NCBI GenBank assembly: GCA_026392145.1
Contig: JAPLCS010000424.1
Location: 1-6,920, forward strand
DNA from: Fimbriimonadales bacterium
GTDB taxonomy: Bacteria > Armatimonadota > Fimbriimonadia > Fimbriimonadales > Fimbriimonadaceae
DNA: 6,920 bases
Direction of reading: 5' to 3'
The position numbers and the translations under genes are program-made. Positions 6,812 through 6,920 of this stretch are shown one piece after another (within the stretch, counting starts at the first letter, position 1; each line of letters starts with the position of its first letter). Under the pieces are notes generated by a model. It was not told the origin of the DNA. It saw nothing but the letters and a program-made list of their open reading frames with translations, and searched no databases.

Positions 6812-6920
6812 CTAGAACCGAAACTGAAGTCGAAGTGTAGTCAATTGAAAACTCGTTCCGAAACTGGTCCCATTTGTGTTGAGATCCAATTCATGGCAGA
6901 GGCTAAGTCTTAGATACTGA
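6812..6920 (-). CDS. C-terminal end of a putative outer-membrane beta-barrel protein (partial)
   Basis: An open frame enters from the right edge of the window and ends at a TAG at 6812-6814, giving 35 residues of the C-terminus. The sequence alternates polar and non-polar residues: YLRLSLCHELDLNTNG is one strand and turn, then SFQLTTLRLQFRF runs to the stop. Alternating hydrophobic residues with a terminal phenylalanine are the classic signal that the BAM complex recognises in outer-membrane barrel proteins, so this is probably the last strand of such a barrel. The protein cannot be named from this much. The gene lies 34 nt upstream of the glycosyltransferase on the same strand and may be co-transcribed with it. 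Confidence 0.6.
   Translation of the reverse strand, partial: QYLRLSLCHELDLNTNGTSFGTSFQLTTLRLQFRF

Overview
The window holds six genes plus one fragment, packed closely together. It looks like ordinary chromosome from a diderm bacterium of moderate to low GC. The diderm inference rests on two things. The fragment at the right edge ends like an outer-membrane beta-barrel protein (last residues LRLQFRF, then stop). The plus-strand gene encodes a protein with a LolA-like look. HrcA together with a DapG-type aspartate kinase points away from typical Proteobacteria. A deep-branching diderm group such as Armatimonadota is my tentative guess, with no marker gene to prove it. I see no mobile element, rRNA, tRNA or CRISPR array.

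Layout from right to left, in the direction of the minus-strand genes: the 3' end of a putative outer-membrane beta-barrel gene (6812-6920); a 652-residue multi-pass GT-C type glycosyltransferase (4819-6777); a 182-residue stand-alone tandem-ACT protein (4214-4762); a full-length aspartate kinase, lysC/dapG type (2863-4221, most likely a TTG start that overlaps the ACT gene by 8 nt); and the heat-shock repressor hrcA (1821-2843), 19 nt behind lysC. These could be one transcript or two, because the 56-nt gap at 4763-4818 is the largest break. Convergent to hrcA, with only 7 nt between stop codons, is a plus-strand gene for a small LolA-like protein (1100-1813). Across a 67-nt divergent gap from it lies a minus-strand gene for a multi-pass membrane protein (1-1032) that resembles the 'glycerophosphodiester phosphodiesterase membrane domain' family.

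The clearest functional unit is the ACT protein and lysC pair. The ACT protein looks like a free copy of the kinase's own C-terminal regulatory region. It is encoded immediately upstream and overlaps lysC, so it may be a dedicated allosteric subunit of the first enzyme of the lysine/threonine/methionine/diaminopimelate pathway. The kinase keeps its own ACT region, which carries extra length in the middle. hrcA sits directly after lysC, not beside grpE/dnaK/dnaJ, and I found no CIRCE operator in the window. The two membrane or envelope genes on the flanks have no evident link to amino-acid synthesis.

I do not see a wholly new system. The ACT-lysC arrangement is the most worthwhile lead.
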